NCBI RefSeq assembly: GCF_017639205.1
Contig: NZ_CP071139.1
Location: 2,170,001-2,234,000 of the forward strand
Source of the DNA: Streptomyces nojiriensis
Lineage (GTDB): Bacteria > Actinomycetota > Actinomycetes > Streptomycetales > Streptomycetaceae
Direction of reading: 5' to 3'
Length of the DNA stretch: 64,000 bases
Both the position numbers and the translations under genes were made by a program. Below the pieces are notes generated by a model. The model was given only the letters and a program-made list of their open reading frames with translations. It ran no database searches and had not been told where the DNA came from. Every line of letters starts with the position of its first letter. The stretch's first letter is position 1. Below are positions 1-7,384 of this stretch, in pieces.

Positions 1-269
1 TGACCCCGTGGAACCCCTTCGGCCTGACCGTGTGCGCGGGCACCGGCCGGCCCGCGAGCGACGCCCTGCCCACCGTCGGCATGATCCAGCCGGTGGAGGC
101 GCAGGAGCTCGAACCCGTCGTCCTGTCGGCCCTGCCCCAGGGCCTGGACTGGCGGACGCAGCCCTTCTCGCACGTCGGTGGTCCGGGCTCGCGCCCGGTC
201 CGTGTGGTGAGCCCCGTGCTGCCGCGGCCGCAGGCGCAGACGCGGCAGCAGCACGCGCAGGCGGCCTGA
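1..269 (+). CDS. 3' end of an unidentified gene (partial)
   Basis: The reading frame is open from the left edge and ends with TGA at 267-269, giving 88 visible residues. The sequence has a Trp-Asn-Pro segment and a cysteine near its start and then becomes rich in Pro, Gln, Arg and Ala. The last 25 residues look like a disordered tail. I recognise no family, and no membrane segment is visible. The gene runs towards the leftward phosphotransferase gene, with only 15 bp between the two stop codons. The alternative frame over the same bases is Arg/Pro/Ala-rich and looks like a shadow. Confidence 0.5.
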   Translation, partial: TPWNPFGLTVCAGTGRPASDALPTVGMIQPVEAQELEPVVLSALPQGLDWRTQPFSHVGGPGSRPVRVVSPVLPRPQAQTRQQHAQAA

Positions 270-284
270 CGGCCGCTCCGCTCC

Positions 285-1376
285 CTACCAGTACGTTCCC
301 TGCACCATGGCGGCCAGGCCGACATGGTGCAGGATCAGGCTGTCCGGGTCCGCCGGGACCGCGACCTCGCCGAAGTGGGCCTGCCGGTAGGCGATGCGCA
401 GCATCACGATCCCGTGCCGCAGGGCCGCGTAGAGGGTGTGGAACTCCATGTCCCGCGGGGTGTGGCCGGTGAGCTCGGCGTAGCGGCGCTCCAGGTCCTC
501 ACGGCGCAGGAAGTCCGGCAGGCCGGGCTGGCCGAAGCCGACCGTGAGGTCCTGGAAGAACCGGTGCAGGTAGACGGTCCAGCCGAGGTCCACCTCGCGC
601 GGGGCGTACGCCGCCATCTCCCAGTCCAGTACGGCCACCGGCGTGAAGCCGTCGTAGACGACGTTGCCGATGCGGGCGTCGCCCCAGTTGAGGACGGCGG
701 GGCCCTCGTCCTGCGGCCACAGCTCCTCCAGGCGGGCGAACGCCCGCTCGATGAGCGGGGACGGTGCGAGCCCGCCCACCACCCAGTCGTAGTAGGCCCG
801 TTGGGCGTCCACGTGCCGGCGCAGCGGTGTGCCCTCACCCTCGGGGAGGAGGAACTCGGCCTCCTTGGAAGGGAACTGGTCGTGCAGCCGGGCCAGCAGC
901 GAGATGCTCGCCTCCTGGAGGGCGGCGCGCTCGGCGTCGGTGGCGGCGTGCAGCCAGTTGCCCTCGTAGGTGTAGGGCATGACGTCGGGCGGGACCCGGC
1001 CCTCCGCACGGGCCATCACGAAGAACGGCGCCCCGAGCGGCCCCGGGTCCTCCTCCAGCCACTGCACGCGCGGAACGGGCAGGTCCGTGTGCTGGGCGAC
1101 CAGGCTCATCACGCGGTGCTGGCGCGGCATGTCGTACGTGGGGAAGACGGTGTAGGCGGCCGGGTCGGCGGCGAGCCGCAGCGCGCAGGCCCGCAGCGGG
1201 GTGGCGGTGTGCTCTATGTCGAAGAGCAGGGTCTCGCTGGACATCCCGTTGGATCCGGGGACGGAGACGTTGGTGACCCGCGCGCCGGGAAGCCTCGCGT
1301 CCAGCCAGGCGGCGAGGCGGCGGCCGAGCTCCTCGGGCTCCCGGGTGGAGGTACGCGGTCGTGGTGCGGTGGCCAT
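285..1376 (-). CDS. phosphotransferase family protein (APH/choline-kinase fold)
   Basis: This 363-residue protein belongs to the aminoglycoside phosphotransferase (APH) superfamily, in the branch often found with lipid or acyl-CoA genes in actinobacteria. The N-terminal lobe carries the pattern PAPRVQWLEEDPGPLGAPFF-like (here PVPRVQW) followed by FFVMARAEGR. The catalytic loop reads LNWGDARIGNVV, where most relatives have HGD, so the Brenner-motif histidine is replaced by Trp-Gly-Asp context. The metal-binding segment AVLDWEMA follows. It starts at ATG 1374-1376 and sits 46 bp downstream of the 377-residue gene, so the two are probably co-transcribed. The substrate is unknown. Relatives are annotated as antibiotic kinases only by fold, and nothing here indicates resistance. 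Confidence 0.85.
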   Translation of the reverse strand: MATAPRPRTSTREPEELGRRLAAWLDARLPGARVTNVSVPGSNGMSSETLLFDIEHTATPLRACALRLAADPAAYTVFPTYDMPRQHRVMSLVAQHTDLPVPRVQWLEEDPGPLGAPFFVMARAEGRVPPDVMPYTYEGNWLHAATDAERAALQEASISLLARLHDQFPSKEAEFLLPEGEGTPLRRHVDAQRAYYDWVVGGLAPSPLIERAFARLEELWPQDEGPAVLNWGDARIGNVVYDGFTPVAVLDWEMAAYAPREVDLGWTVYLHRFFQDLTVGFGQPGLPDFLRREDLERRYAELTGHTPRDMEFHTLYAALRHGIVMLRIAYRQAHFGEVAVPADPDSLILHHVGLAAMVQGTYW

Positions 1377-1422
1377 GGTCGATCCCCTTTCCTTGGTCGT
1401 GGTGCTGGTGCGGGTCCTGGTG

Positions 1423-2556
1423 CTACTGGGCGACGGAGGAGTAGTCGGCGAAACCGCTCGGGTCGTGGCGCCCGAAGCTGCCGTGTTCGAAGATGCCGTG
1501 GCCGATCCGCCCGTCGAGGATGAAGCGGGCCGAGTGGTCGGTCACCCCGAAGGCGGCCATCGGATGGGCCGCGGGGTCGGAGAGGTCGTACACGCGGCGG
1601 TCGCTCCAGCCGCGGCCCTGCCAGGTGCCGTGCTGCCAGTCACCGGCGGGCGGGTAGCCGGCGCCGACGGCGAGCGGGGAGGAGTTGAGGATCTCCACGC
1701 CCAGTTCGAGGGGCTTGCGGGAGGGGTCGGTGAGGTGGACGACGGCCCGCTCGGGGTGCCGGCTGCCGGGCCGGTAGCGGATCTCGGTGTGCGGCCAGCC
1801 GAGTTGGACGTCGTGGCGCCCACTGCCCTCGGGGAAGACCTGCACGGCCTCGTTCAGGGTGCGGTGGCCGTCGGCGTCCTCCTGGGCGATGACCATGACG
1901 AAGCGGTCCTCGAAACGGACCGGGATCCACAACCAGTGGAAGCCCTCGGGGCGGTACTCCTCGGCCGCGCGGCCCCCTTCCTCCCCGGGAATCGGCCGCA
2001 CGCCCCAACTCCGGTCGCGGGTGCCGGTCCACTCCCCCGGCGTGAGGGTGAACTCCTCCCCCTTGGCGCGGATGGTTCCGGTGACCTGGCCGGCCTGCAC
2101 GAAGCGGCGGCCTTCCAGCATCAGGCGGTCGCCGCGCCGCTGGACGTGGTGCGGCTCCCAGACGGCAGGGAACTCGGCGGTCCAGGTGATGTCGCACGAA
2201 AGCCCGTGCGGGTCTGCCGGATCGGCGGCGCAGCGCAGCGTGAGCTGCTTGAGCGGTACGTCGACGGTGATGGACAGGGGCCCCACCGAGAGGTTCATCC
2301 GGTCGTCGCCGAGGGCGTCGGAGGCCCGGACGGCGAGCAGCTCGTCGCCGATGCGGAGGGTGGCGTAGGCATCGATGACCCCGGCGTTGGGGTAGACGCC
2401 GAGGCCGAGGATCAGGACGGCGCGGCCGGCGTGGTCGAAGACGTGGAAGATGCACCGGTCGTAGGCGTTGCGGTCACCGCTGACGACGTGCTTCATCGAC
2501 AGGGGCGCCTGGTGGATGGGGTATTCGTCGAGCGCGACGGGCCGGTCGGCGGGCAT
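1423..2556 (-). CDS. DUF7064/DUF7065-like hypothetical protein
   Basis: This 377-residue soluble protein is rich in beta strands and has no signal peptide or membrane segment. The segment TGTRDRSWGVRP (about residue 205) followed by a WLWIP strand is typical of the paired DUF7064/7065 proteins of actinobacteria, which I recall as lipocalin-like beta-sandwiches. These are often encoded beside APH-type phosphotransferases or acyl-CoA enzymes, as here. No catalytic residues can be named. It is the first gene of a two-gene leftward unit. A 13-bp inverted repeat lies 82 bp upstream and could be its operator. The family assignment is from memory and moderately secure; the function is unknown. Confidence 0.65.
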   Translation of the reverse strand: MPADRPVALDEYPIHQAPLSMKHVVSGDRNAYDRCIFHVFDHAGRAVLILGLGVYPNAGVIDAYATLRIGDELLAVRASDALGDDRMNLSVGPLSITVDVPLKQLTLRCAADPADPHGLSCDITWTAEFPAVWEPHHVQRRGDRLMLEGRRFVQAGQVTGTIRAKGEEFTLTPGEWTGTRDRSWGVRPIPGEEGGRAAEEYRPEGFHWLWIPVRFEDRFVMVIAQEDADGHRTLNEAVQVFPEGSGRHDVQLGWPHTEIRYRPGSRHPERAVVHLTDPSRKPLELGVEILNSSPLAVGAGYPPAGDWQHGTWQGRGWSDRRVYDLSDPAAHPMAAFGVTDHSARFILDGRIGHGIFEHGSFGRHDPSGFADYSSVAQ

Positions 2557-2637
2557 GGCGAACCTCCAGGACGGACGGCTTCGGGGCGGCTTTCAGGGCG
2601 GCTTCGGAACAGCATCGGGGGGCGGCTCAGGCGGATA

Positions 2638-2650
2638 TGACGGTACGTCA
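2638..2650. promoter_or_regulatory. candidate TetR-type operator, TGACG-gta-CGTCA
   Basis: A perfect 5-bp inverted repeat with a 3-bp centre lies 82 bp upstream of the start of the leftward DUF7064-like gene. TGACGGnnCGTCA-type palindromes are common operators of TetR-family regulators of lipid metabolism in actinobacteria. The closest TetR gene in the window is at 5675-6364, but nothing ties it to this site. Chance occurrence of a short palindrome cannot be excluded. Confidence 0.35.
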
Positions 2651-2720
2651 GAAACTGGCCCCGGGGCCACCCTTCTGGCACGCTCTGACAGACCGGCGCG
2701 ATATGCCGGCGCTTCCCGGT

Positions 2721-3987
2721 GGGGGCTTCGGTGGTCGGGAGCCTCTCGGTCGGTATCAGGGTTGCGTGTGGGGGTTTCCCGTCAGTCCGATCGTCTCCGG
2801 GTCGGGCCGGGCGTTCAAGGATCAGGACGGGCCCATCAGAGATGCCCAGCCCCCGTTCCGGTGGGGCATCTCCGTCAGGCGGGGCCATCGCGAGACCAGG
2901 GCCCGGGTCGGGGCAAGCGCATCAAATCGCTACGCGCTCCTCATCTCTCAGCGTCCGACGACCGTCCTGGGCTGGACATAAGCCGCCCAAGACCCTTGAA
3001 CGCTCCTCTCGGGAGGCGTCCGACGACCGGCCGTGGCCGGACATAGGCCGCCCACGAGCTCGGTCCGGCGCTCGATCTGCGTCCGGCGACCGGCTGTGGC
3101 TGGACATAGGCCGCCTCCGATCGCTACGCGCTTCTCCATGACCGCGACCGACGGCCGACAGTGGTCGAGGAGAACAGATGGGAGGGGCTGACCGCCGGTA
3201 CTTCACCTATTCCGTAGTGGGACCGGGTCAGTGCGAGCAGGACACCACAAAGTCGCCGCCAAACAGGGGTAATTGGGGCAAACGGATGGCCTTTTGGGTC
3301 GCCCATGTGCGCTGACCCGCATCCACTGCGGAATAGCCGCTGTCTCACGCTTTTCCGCCACGGACAGCCGTCAGACGCGACTCGCGGGGAGTCTCTGCGG
3401 GTCGTGGGCGGCTTGGGACCGGCCACGAACGGTCGTCGGACGCAGGTCGAGCGGCGGACCGGGCCCGTGGGCGGCTTATCTCCAGCCCAGGCCGGCCGTC
3501 GGACGCCTCCCGAGAGGAGCGTCCAAGGGTCGTGGGCGGCTTATGACCAGCCACCGACGGTCGCCGGACGCAGGTCGAGCGGCGGACCGAGGCCGTGGGC
3601 GGCCTATGTCCAGCCCCAGACGGCCGTCGGACGCTGAGAGATGAGGAGCGCGTAGCGATTGGACGCGCTCCCCCCCGACACAGGCCCTGGTCTGGATGGG
3701 TCCCGTCTCAGGAACATGCTCGCCGGGATCGGCATGGGCATCTCTGACGGGCCCGTCCCTGGAAAGGAACGCCCGGCCCGTTCCTTTGGGGGTTTCCCGG
3801 CAGTCTTCGTTCCTCCGGGGCGGGACGGTCGGTCAAGGGTGGCCGAAGGCCATCGCGAAGCGACGCGACGACGAAGGAGGAGCGCCCTTGAGGGACCGGC
3901 CCGACCCGGAGACGATCGGACTGACGGGAAACCCCCACACGCAACCCTGATACCGATCGGGCGGCTCCCGCCCGCCGAAGCCACCCC
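2721..3987. repeat. element A: 1.27-kb nested palindromic intergenic repeat
   Basis: This stretch holds no convincing gene. Its outer ends are inverted repeats of about 85 bp; the segment 2754-2808 is exactly complementary to 3899-3952. Inside each arm lie degenerate tandem units of 62-65 bp, each with a conserved 37-nt core (GGCGGCCTATGTCCAGCC followed by a GGTCGTCGGACGC-type end). There are three units in the left arm (about 2950-3120) and four in inverse orientation in the right arm (about 3395-3645). The centre (3121-3358) is a distinct, less GC-rich core with its own inverted repeat. The overall form resembles a non-autonomous transposable element, or an unusually large REP/BIME-like palindrome. 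A second copy, in inverse orientation, is at 27694-28948. Confidence 0.85.
3121..3358. repeat. conserved central core of element A with inner inverted repeat
   Basis: This 238-bp core is identical to the complement of about 28191-28428 except for one base that I can find. It holds an inner imperfect inverted repeat: 3207-3235 (CTATTCCGTAGTGG...) against 3310-3336 (...CCACTGCGGAATAG). A 75-nt middle with runs of A and T lies between the arms, unusual for this genome. No long ORF on either strand has coding character. The near-perfect conservation of the non-coding centre suggests recent duplication, gene conversion, or a structural or RNA role. Confidence 0.75.
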
Positions 3988-4111
3988 TGCCAACCGACAC
4001 CGGCCCAGCCCGGCCAGGCCCGCCCAGCCCCGCCGTCCCCGGCGACACCTCGAACGGATAGGCGCACCCCGGGGGCGATTACCCGGCCCTTCGGTTCCGC
4101 GTTGGCGGGGT

Positions 4112-4348
4112 ATGACCATGCTTCAGTCTTCAACGGGCCGAAGGCGTCGACTGGTGGCGCCGGGTTTCGAAGAATCGGTTCAGCGTCCGCGTGAGCAGGC
4201 GCCGCAGGTGCCCGATCCGCCGATCTACCGGGACCTGCTGGCGCGGTGGGCCGATGCCGGCCGGACGCTGCCCGGCCTGCGTGACCCGGAGTGGTCGCGG
4301 CTCACGTCCTCCCCGGTTTGGCCCACCACCAGCAGTGGGCTGTACTGA
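4112..4348 (+). CDS. small hypothetical protein (78 aa)
   Basis: The product is 78 residues from ATG 4112. It is basic at the N-terminus, then reads VPDPPIYRDLLARWADAGRT, a motif I associate with a family of short uncharacterised Streptomyces proteins ending in a Trp-Pro-rich tail (here SSPVWP). No membrane segment or metal motif is present. It lies between element A and the convergent acyl-CoA dehydrogenase gene, with 6 bp between the stops. An in-frame extension upstream would run into element A and is unlikely to be real. The role is unknown. Confidence 0.6.
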   Translation: MTMLQSSTGRRRRLVAPGFEESVQRPREQAPQVPDPPIYRDLLARWADAGRTLPGLRDPEWSRLTSSPVWPTTSSGLY

Positions 4349-4354
4349 CCGAGG

Positions 4355-5527
4355 TCAGCGCGTCTCCGGGCCCGCCAGGTGGCGGGCGATGACCATGCGC
4401 TGGATCTGGTTGGTGCCCTCCACGATCTGGAGCACCTTCGCCTCGCGCATCAGCCGCTCGACGGGGAAGTCCGCCGTGTAGCCGTAGCCGCCGAGGACCT
4501 GCACCGCGTCCGTGGTGACGGCCATCGCCGCGTCCGTGCAGAACAGCTTGGCCATGGCCGCCTGGCGGGAGAACGGCTTGCCCGCGTCCCGCAGCCGCGC
4601 CGCCGCGAGGTAGAGCGCCCGGCCCGCCTCGATCTTGGTGGCCATGTCGGCCAGCATGAAGCGCAGCCCCTGGAAGTCCGCGATCGGGTGCCCGAACTGC
4701 TTGCGGTCCAGCGCGTACGTCAGGGCCTCGTCCAGCGCGGCCTGGGCGACGCCGATGGCGCAGGCGGCGATGCCCAGGCGCCCGGCGTCCAGCGCGGCCA
4801 GGGCGATGCTGAAGCCCTGCCCCTCCTCGCCGATGCGGCGGGCGTCCGGGACCCGTACGCCGTCGAAGTGCAGCTGGGCGGTGGGCGAGCCCTTCATGCC
4901 CATCTTCTTCTCGGGCACGGCCGCGGTCAGGCCCTCCGCGTCCCCGGGGACCAGGAAGGCCGTGATGCCCTTGGGGCCGTCGACGCCGGTGCGCGCGAGG
5001 ACGGTGTAGAAGTCGGCGACCCCGCCGTGGGTGATCCAGGCCTTGGTGCCGGTGATGATCCAGTCGTCGCCGTCGCGCACCGCCTTGGTGGTGAGCGAGG
5101 CGGCATCGGAGCCGGCGGCTGGCTCGGAGAGGCAGTAGGCGCCCAGCAGGCCGCCGCCGAGCATCGCGGGCAGGTGGGCGCTCTGCTGCTCCTTGGTGCC
5201 GTAGCCGCCGAGGCCGTGGCAGGCCAGGGAGTGCACGCTGACGCCGAGGCCGACGGTCAGGCGGGCCGCGGCCAGCTCCTCCAGGACCTGGAGGTAGACC
5301 TCGTACGGCTGCTCGCCGCCGCCGAATTCCCCGGGGTACGGGAGGCCGAGCAGGCCGGCCTCGGAAAGCAGGGTGAAGACCTCCCGCGGGAAGCGGCCGG
5401 AGTCCTCCTCCTCGGCTGCCTTGGGGCGGATCTCCCGCTGTGCGATCTCGCGTACGAGGGCGAGGAGGTCCCGGGACTCCTCGGTGGGCAGCTGTCGGTC
5501 CACCGGCTGCGGGGCGCGGTCAGTCAT
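4355..5527 (-). CDS. acyl-CoA dehydrogenase
   Basis: This FAD-dependent acyl-CoA dehydrogenase (390 residues, the usual length) carries out alpha,beta-dehydrogenation of an acyl-CoA in fatty-acid or branched-chain amino-acid breakdown. The N-terminal helical domain is followed by the FAD/substrate loop YCLSEPAAGSDAAS and the segment KAWITHGG. The C-terminus carries the family signature VLQIVEGTNQIQRMVIAR. The Glu of VEGTNQ is at the position of the catalytic base in short- and medium-chain enzymes. The substrate chain length cannot be read from sequence. A TetR regulator gene lies 147 bp upstream in the same orientation and may control it. Confidence 0.95.
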   Translation of the reverse strand: MTDRAPQPVDRQLPTEESRDLLALVREIAQREIRPKAAEEEDSGRFPREVFTLLSEAGLLGLPYPGEFGGGEQPYEVYLQVLEELAAARLTVGLGVSVHSLACHGLGGYGTKEQQSAHLPAMLGGGLLGAYCLSEPAAGSDAASLTTKAVRDGDDWIITGTKAWITHGGVADFYTVLARTGVDGPKGITAFLVPGDAEGLTAAVPEKKMGMKGSPTAQLHFDGVRVPDARRIGEEGQGFSIALAALDAGRLGIAACAIGVAQAALDEALTYALDRKQFGHPIADFQGLRFMLADMATKIEAGRALYLAAARLRDAGKPFSRQAAMAKLFCTDAAMAVTTDAVQVLGGYGYTADFPVERLMREAKVLQIVEGTNQIQRMVIARHLAGPETR

Positions 5528-5674
5528 GGCGGCGCTCTCCTCCCTGGTCGGGCACGGCGGCGACGCGTGAGGTGTGGGACGCGCCGCCGGGTCTCGGTAA
5601 TCTCACAGCCGATGCTGCCCTCCCGGGTCACGGAAGGGGCTGTTCAGCGGCTGCGGCGGCTTGAGTATGCCCGA

Positions 5675-6364
5675 TCAGGGGCTTCCCGTCACCGGGGCAA
5701 GATCACCGAGCGGATCGAGCGGCTCCTCGGGGCCGGGAGGTGCCGGACACTCCGGGACGAACTCCTCGATCACCTCCAGTGTCGCGCGCAGCTGGCGCAC
5801 CAGCAGGGCCCCGAGCCCGGCGCGATCGGGCTGGTCCGGGGCGTCGGGCGCGCCGATCCAGTCCAGGGTGGTTCCTTCGACCCCGGAGAGCCAGCCGACG
5901 AGGGCGAGGCGGGCGATCGGCGGGAGGGTGCGGCGTCCGTACGCGCCTTCGGCGATGGTGGCGACCAGCTCCTCGCGGACGGCGTCGCGGATGGCGAGGA
6001 CCTCGGCGTCGGAGCCGACGCCGCCGGTGACGATGGTGCGGTAGGCGGCGTGGTGGTGCTCGGCGTAGTGCAGGTAGCTGTCGATGGTGCGGCGGACGCG
6101 TTCGGCGCCGGGGAGGTCGGTGTCACCGCCGGCCCGGGCGACGAGCTCGGCCACGGAGTCCTCGACGATGGCGAGGTAGTAGCCGCGCTTGCTGTCGAAG
6201 TAGTAGTAGATCAGCCCCTTGGCGACGCCCGCCTGTTTGGCGATGTCGTCCATGGAGAGCGCGTCGTACGAGGTGTCGGCGAACAACTTGCGCCCGGTGG
6301 CTATGAGTTCGGCCCTGCGCGCCTGCGATCGGCCGGTGGTTCCGCGCTGTTGACTATTATTCAA
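5675..6364 (-). CDS. TetR/AcrR family transcriptional regulator
   Basis: The 229-residue product (from TTG 6362-6364) has a TetR helix-turn-helix at about residues 14-60 (ELIATGRKLFADTSYDALSM, then DDIAKQAGVAKGLIYYYFDS) and a helical ligand-binding domain. An ATG at 6430 would add 22 residues without family character, so I prefer the TTG, which has AGGG 5 nt upstream. The start remains uncertain. The region just upstream holds TTGACTATTATTCAA, an inverted repeat (TTGA-n7-TCAA) that also overlaps the proposed start, so autoregulation is possible. It precedes the acyl-CoA dehydrogenase gene on the same strand, and control of fatty-acid breakdown is a reasonable inference. Confidence 0.85.
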   Translation of the reverse strand: MNNSQQRGTTGRSQARRAELIATGRKLFADTSYDALSMDDIAKQAGVAKGLIYYYFDSKRGYYLAIVEDSVAELVARAGGDTDLPGAERVRRTIDSYLHYAEHHHAAYRTIVTGGVGSDAEVLAIRDAVREELVATIAEGAYGRRTLPPIARLALVGWLSGVEGTTLDWIGAPDAPDQPDRAGLGALLVRQLRATLEVIEEFVPECPAPPGPEEPLDPLGDLAPVTGSP

Positions 6365-6496
6365 ATTCAGCCCTAGCCTCGAACTGCCACAGGACGCCCA
6401 CCTTAGGGCAGACCTGTGTGTCGGGCTCATTTCACACGTGCCCGCGCGTCGGACGGGCTACGGCCGGAGGCCTCGCGATCCCGGACGGGGAGGGGC

Positions 6497-6649
6497 TCAG
6501 AGCCAGCCGACCTGGGTGACGAACATGGCGACGACGACCACGAGGGTCCAGCCGAGCACGTGCTCCAGCCAGGTGGAATCGTCCTTGGGTCCTCCGGTCC
6601 GGACGAGGTCCCGGGGAGCGGCGATGGGGGCGGCGCTGTCGGCAGTCAT
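6497..6649 (-). CDS. SCO1431-type small membrane protein (50 aa)
   Basis: This is a 50-residue protein from ATG 6647-6649. It has a polar N-terminal half (TGGPKDDSTWLEH) and one transmembrane helix (VLGWTLVVVVAMFVTQVGWL) that ends at the C-terminus. The length, the LEHVLGWTLVV segment and the position match the SCO1431 family of tiny Streptomyces membrane proteins as I remember it. Function is unknown. Two 14-bp direct repeats lie 65-93 bp upstream and are probably part of its promoter. It lies between a TetR gene and an SPW-repeat gene on the same strand. Confidence 0.75.
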   Translation of the reverse strand: MTADSAAPIAAPRDLVRTGGPKDDSTWLEHVLGWTLVVVVAMFVTQVGWL

Positions 6650-6713
6650 GGCGTCCAATGTGCCAGCGTTCGCGGCTTTCGCGGTAGGGACGCCAGGGGT
6701 GGGATGCATCACG

Positions 6714-6742
6714 CGAAATCCGACATATCGAAATCCGACATA
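6714..6742 (-). promoter_or_regulatory. tandem 14-bp direct repeats upstream of the SCO1431-type gene
   Basis: CGAAATCCGACATA occurs at 6714-6727 and again at 6729-6742, a 15-bp period, upstream of the leftward 50-aa gene. On the minus strand the unit reads TATGTCGGATTTCG. Exact tandem AT-rich repeats in a promoter region of such a GC-rich genome suggest binding sites for a regulator on neighbouring turns of the helix. The regulator is not identifiable. Confidence 0.5.
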
Positions 6743-6854
6743 AAGGGGCAGAGACAGGGGCCGACCCGAGCCCGGGCGGCGGACGGCCGGGCCCCGACCT
6801 CTTCGGTCGGGACCCGGCGCGCTCATTCACCGGGCGCTTCCTCAGGCGCCCCCG

Positions 6855-7286
6855 TCAGGCGCGGGACCCGCGGTCGCGGCTCGCCATGCCGGCCATCGCG
6901 AGGCCGAGGCACAGGGCGACACCTCCGGCGATCACGTTGCTGACCACCGTTCGCGTCGTGTCCATCTCGCCGGCGATGGCCCACGGGGCGATGATCGTCC
7001 ACGCGCCGAGGGCGACCGCCGTCCACGCCATGGCGTGGGTGCGCTCGTAGGCGGAACCCAGACCGCTCATGCACAGGCAGAAGGCCAGGCCGGCGATCAG
7101 GTTGTTGATGGCCAGCGGGGTGAGGCCGCTGAACCCTGCGATCCACGGTGAGGCGGCCAGGTACAGGCCCGTGATCAGGGCCAGCGCTTCGACGGCCTGC
7201 GCCCGGGGAGTGGTGGTCACCCGCTCGAACCGAGTGCGCATCTCGGCGAGATCGGGGTGTTGCTCGATGCTGGGATGGGTGGTCAT
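6855..7286 (-). CDS. SPW-repeat integral membrane protein
   Basis: The 143-residue protein has a 30-residue cytosolic N-terminus and four predicted membrane helices arranged as two repeats. The first repeat contains ASPWIAGFSG and the second APWAIAGEM, the (S/A)PW signature of the SPW family. Members are of unknown function and common in Streptomyces. A perfect AGGAGG (7296-7301 on the complement) lies 9 nt before ATG 7286. Further upstream the minus strand has GGGGTAAATGG, which resembles a SigB-type -10 box, so stress control is possible but unproven. Confidence 0.85.
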   Translation of the reverse strand: MTTHPSIEQHPDLAEMRTRFERVTTTPRAQAVEALALITGLYLAASPWIAGFSGLTPLAINNLIAGLAFCLCMSGLGSAYERTHAMAWTAVALGAWTIIAPWAIAGEMDTTRTVVSNVIAGGVALCLGLAMAGMASRDRGSRA

Positions 7287-7384
7287 GGCCGGCCGCCTCC
7301 TACTGAGAAGCCTTTATCTGCCATTTACCCCACTATGTTCCGCTTATCCGTACCGCTTGGTCAACGGGAAAATTCGCGGCTTTC

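Noticed and set aside
285..1376. Aminoglycoside resistance kinase
   Set aside because: Only the general APH fold is present, the catalytic loop departs from resistance enzymes (LNWGD), and the neighbour suggests lipid or unknown metabolism.
2950..3645. CRISPR-like array (37-nt repeats with 25-29-nt spacers)
   Set aside because: The cores are degenerate, the spacers fall into two recurring types, the array turns round in the middle, and no cas gene is present.
2637..4080. Several 100-230-codon open frames on both strands of element A (and likewise in element B)
   Set aside because: They are by-products of high GC and palindromy. They mirror each other in both arms, are Arg/Pro/Gly-rich, and lack ribosome sites and family character.
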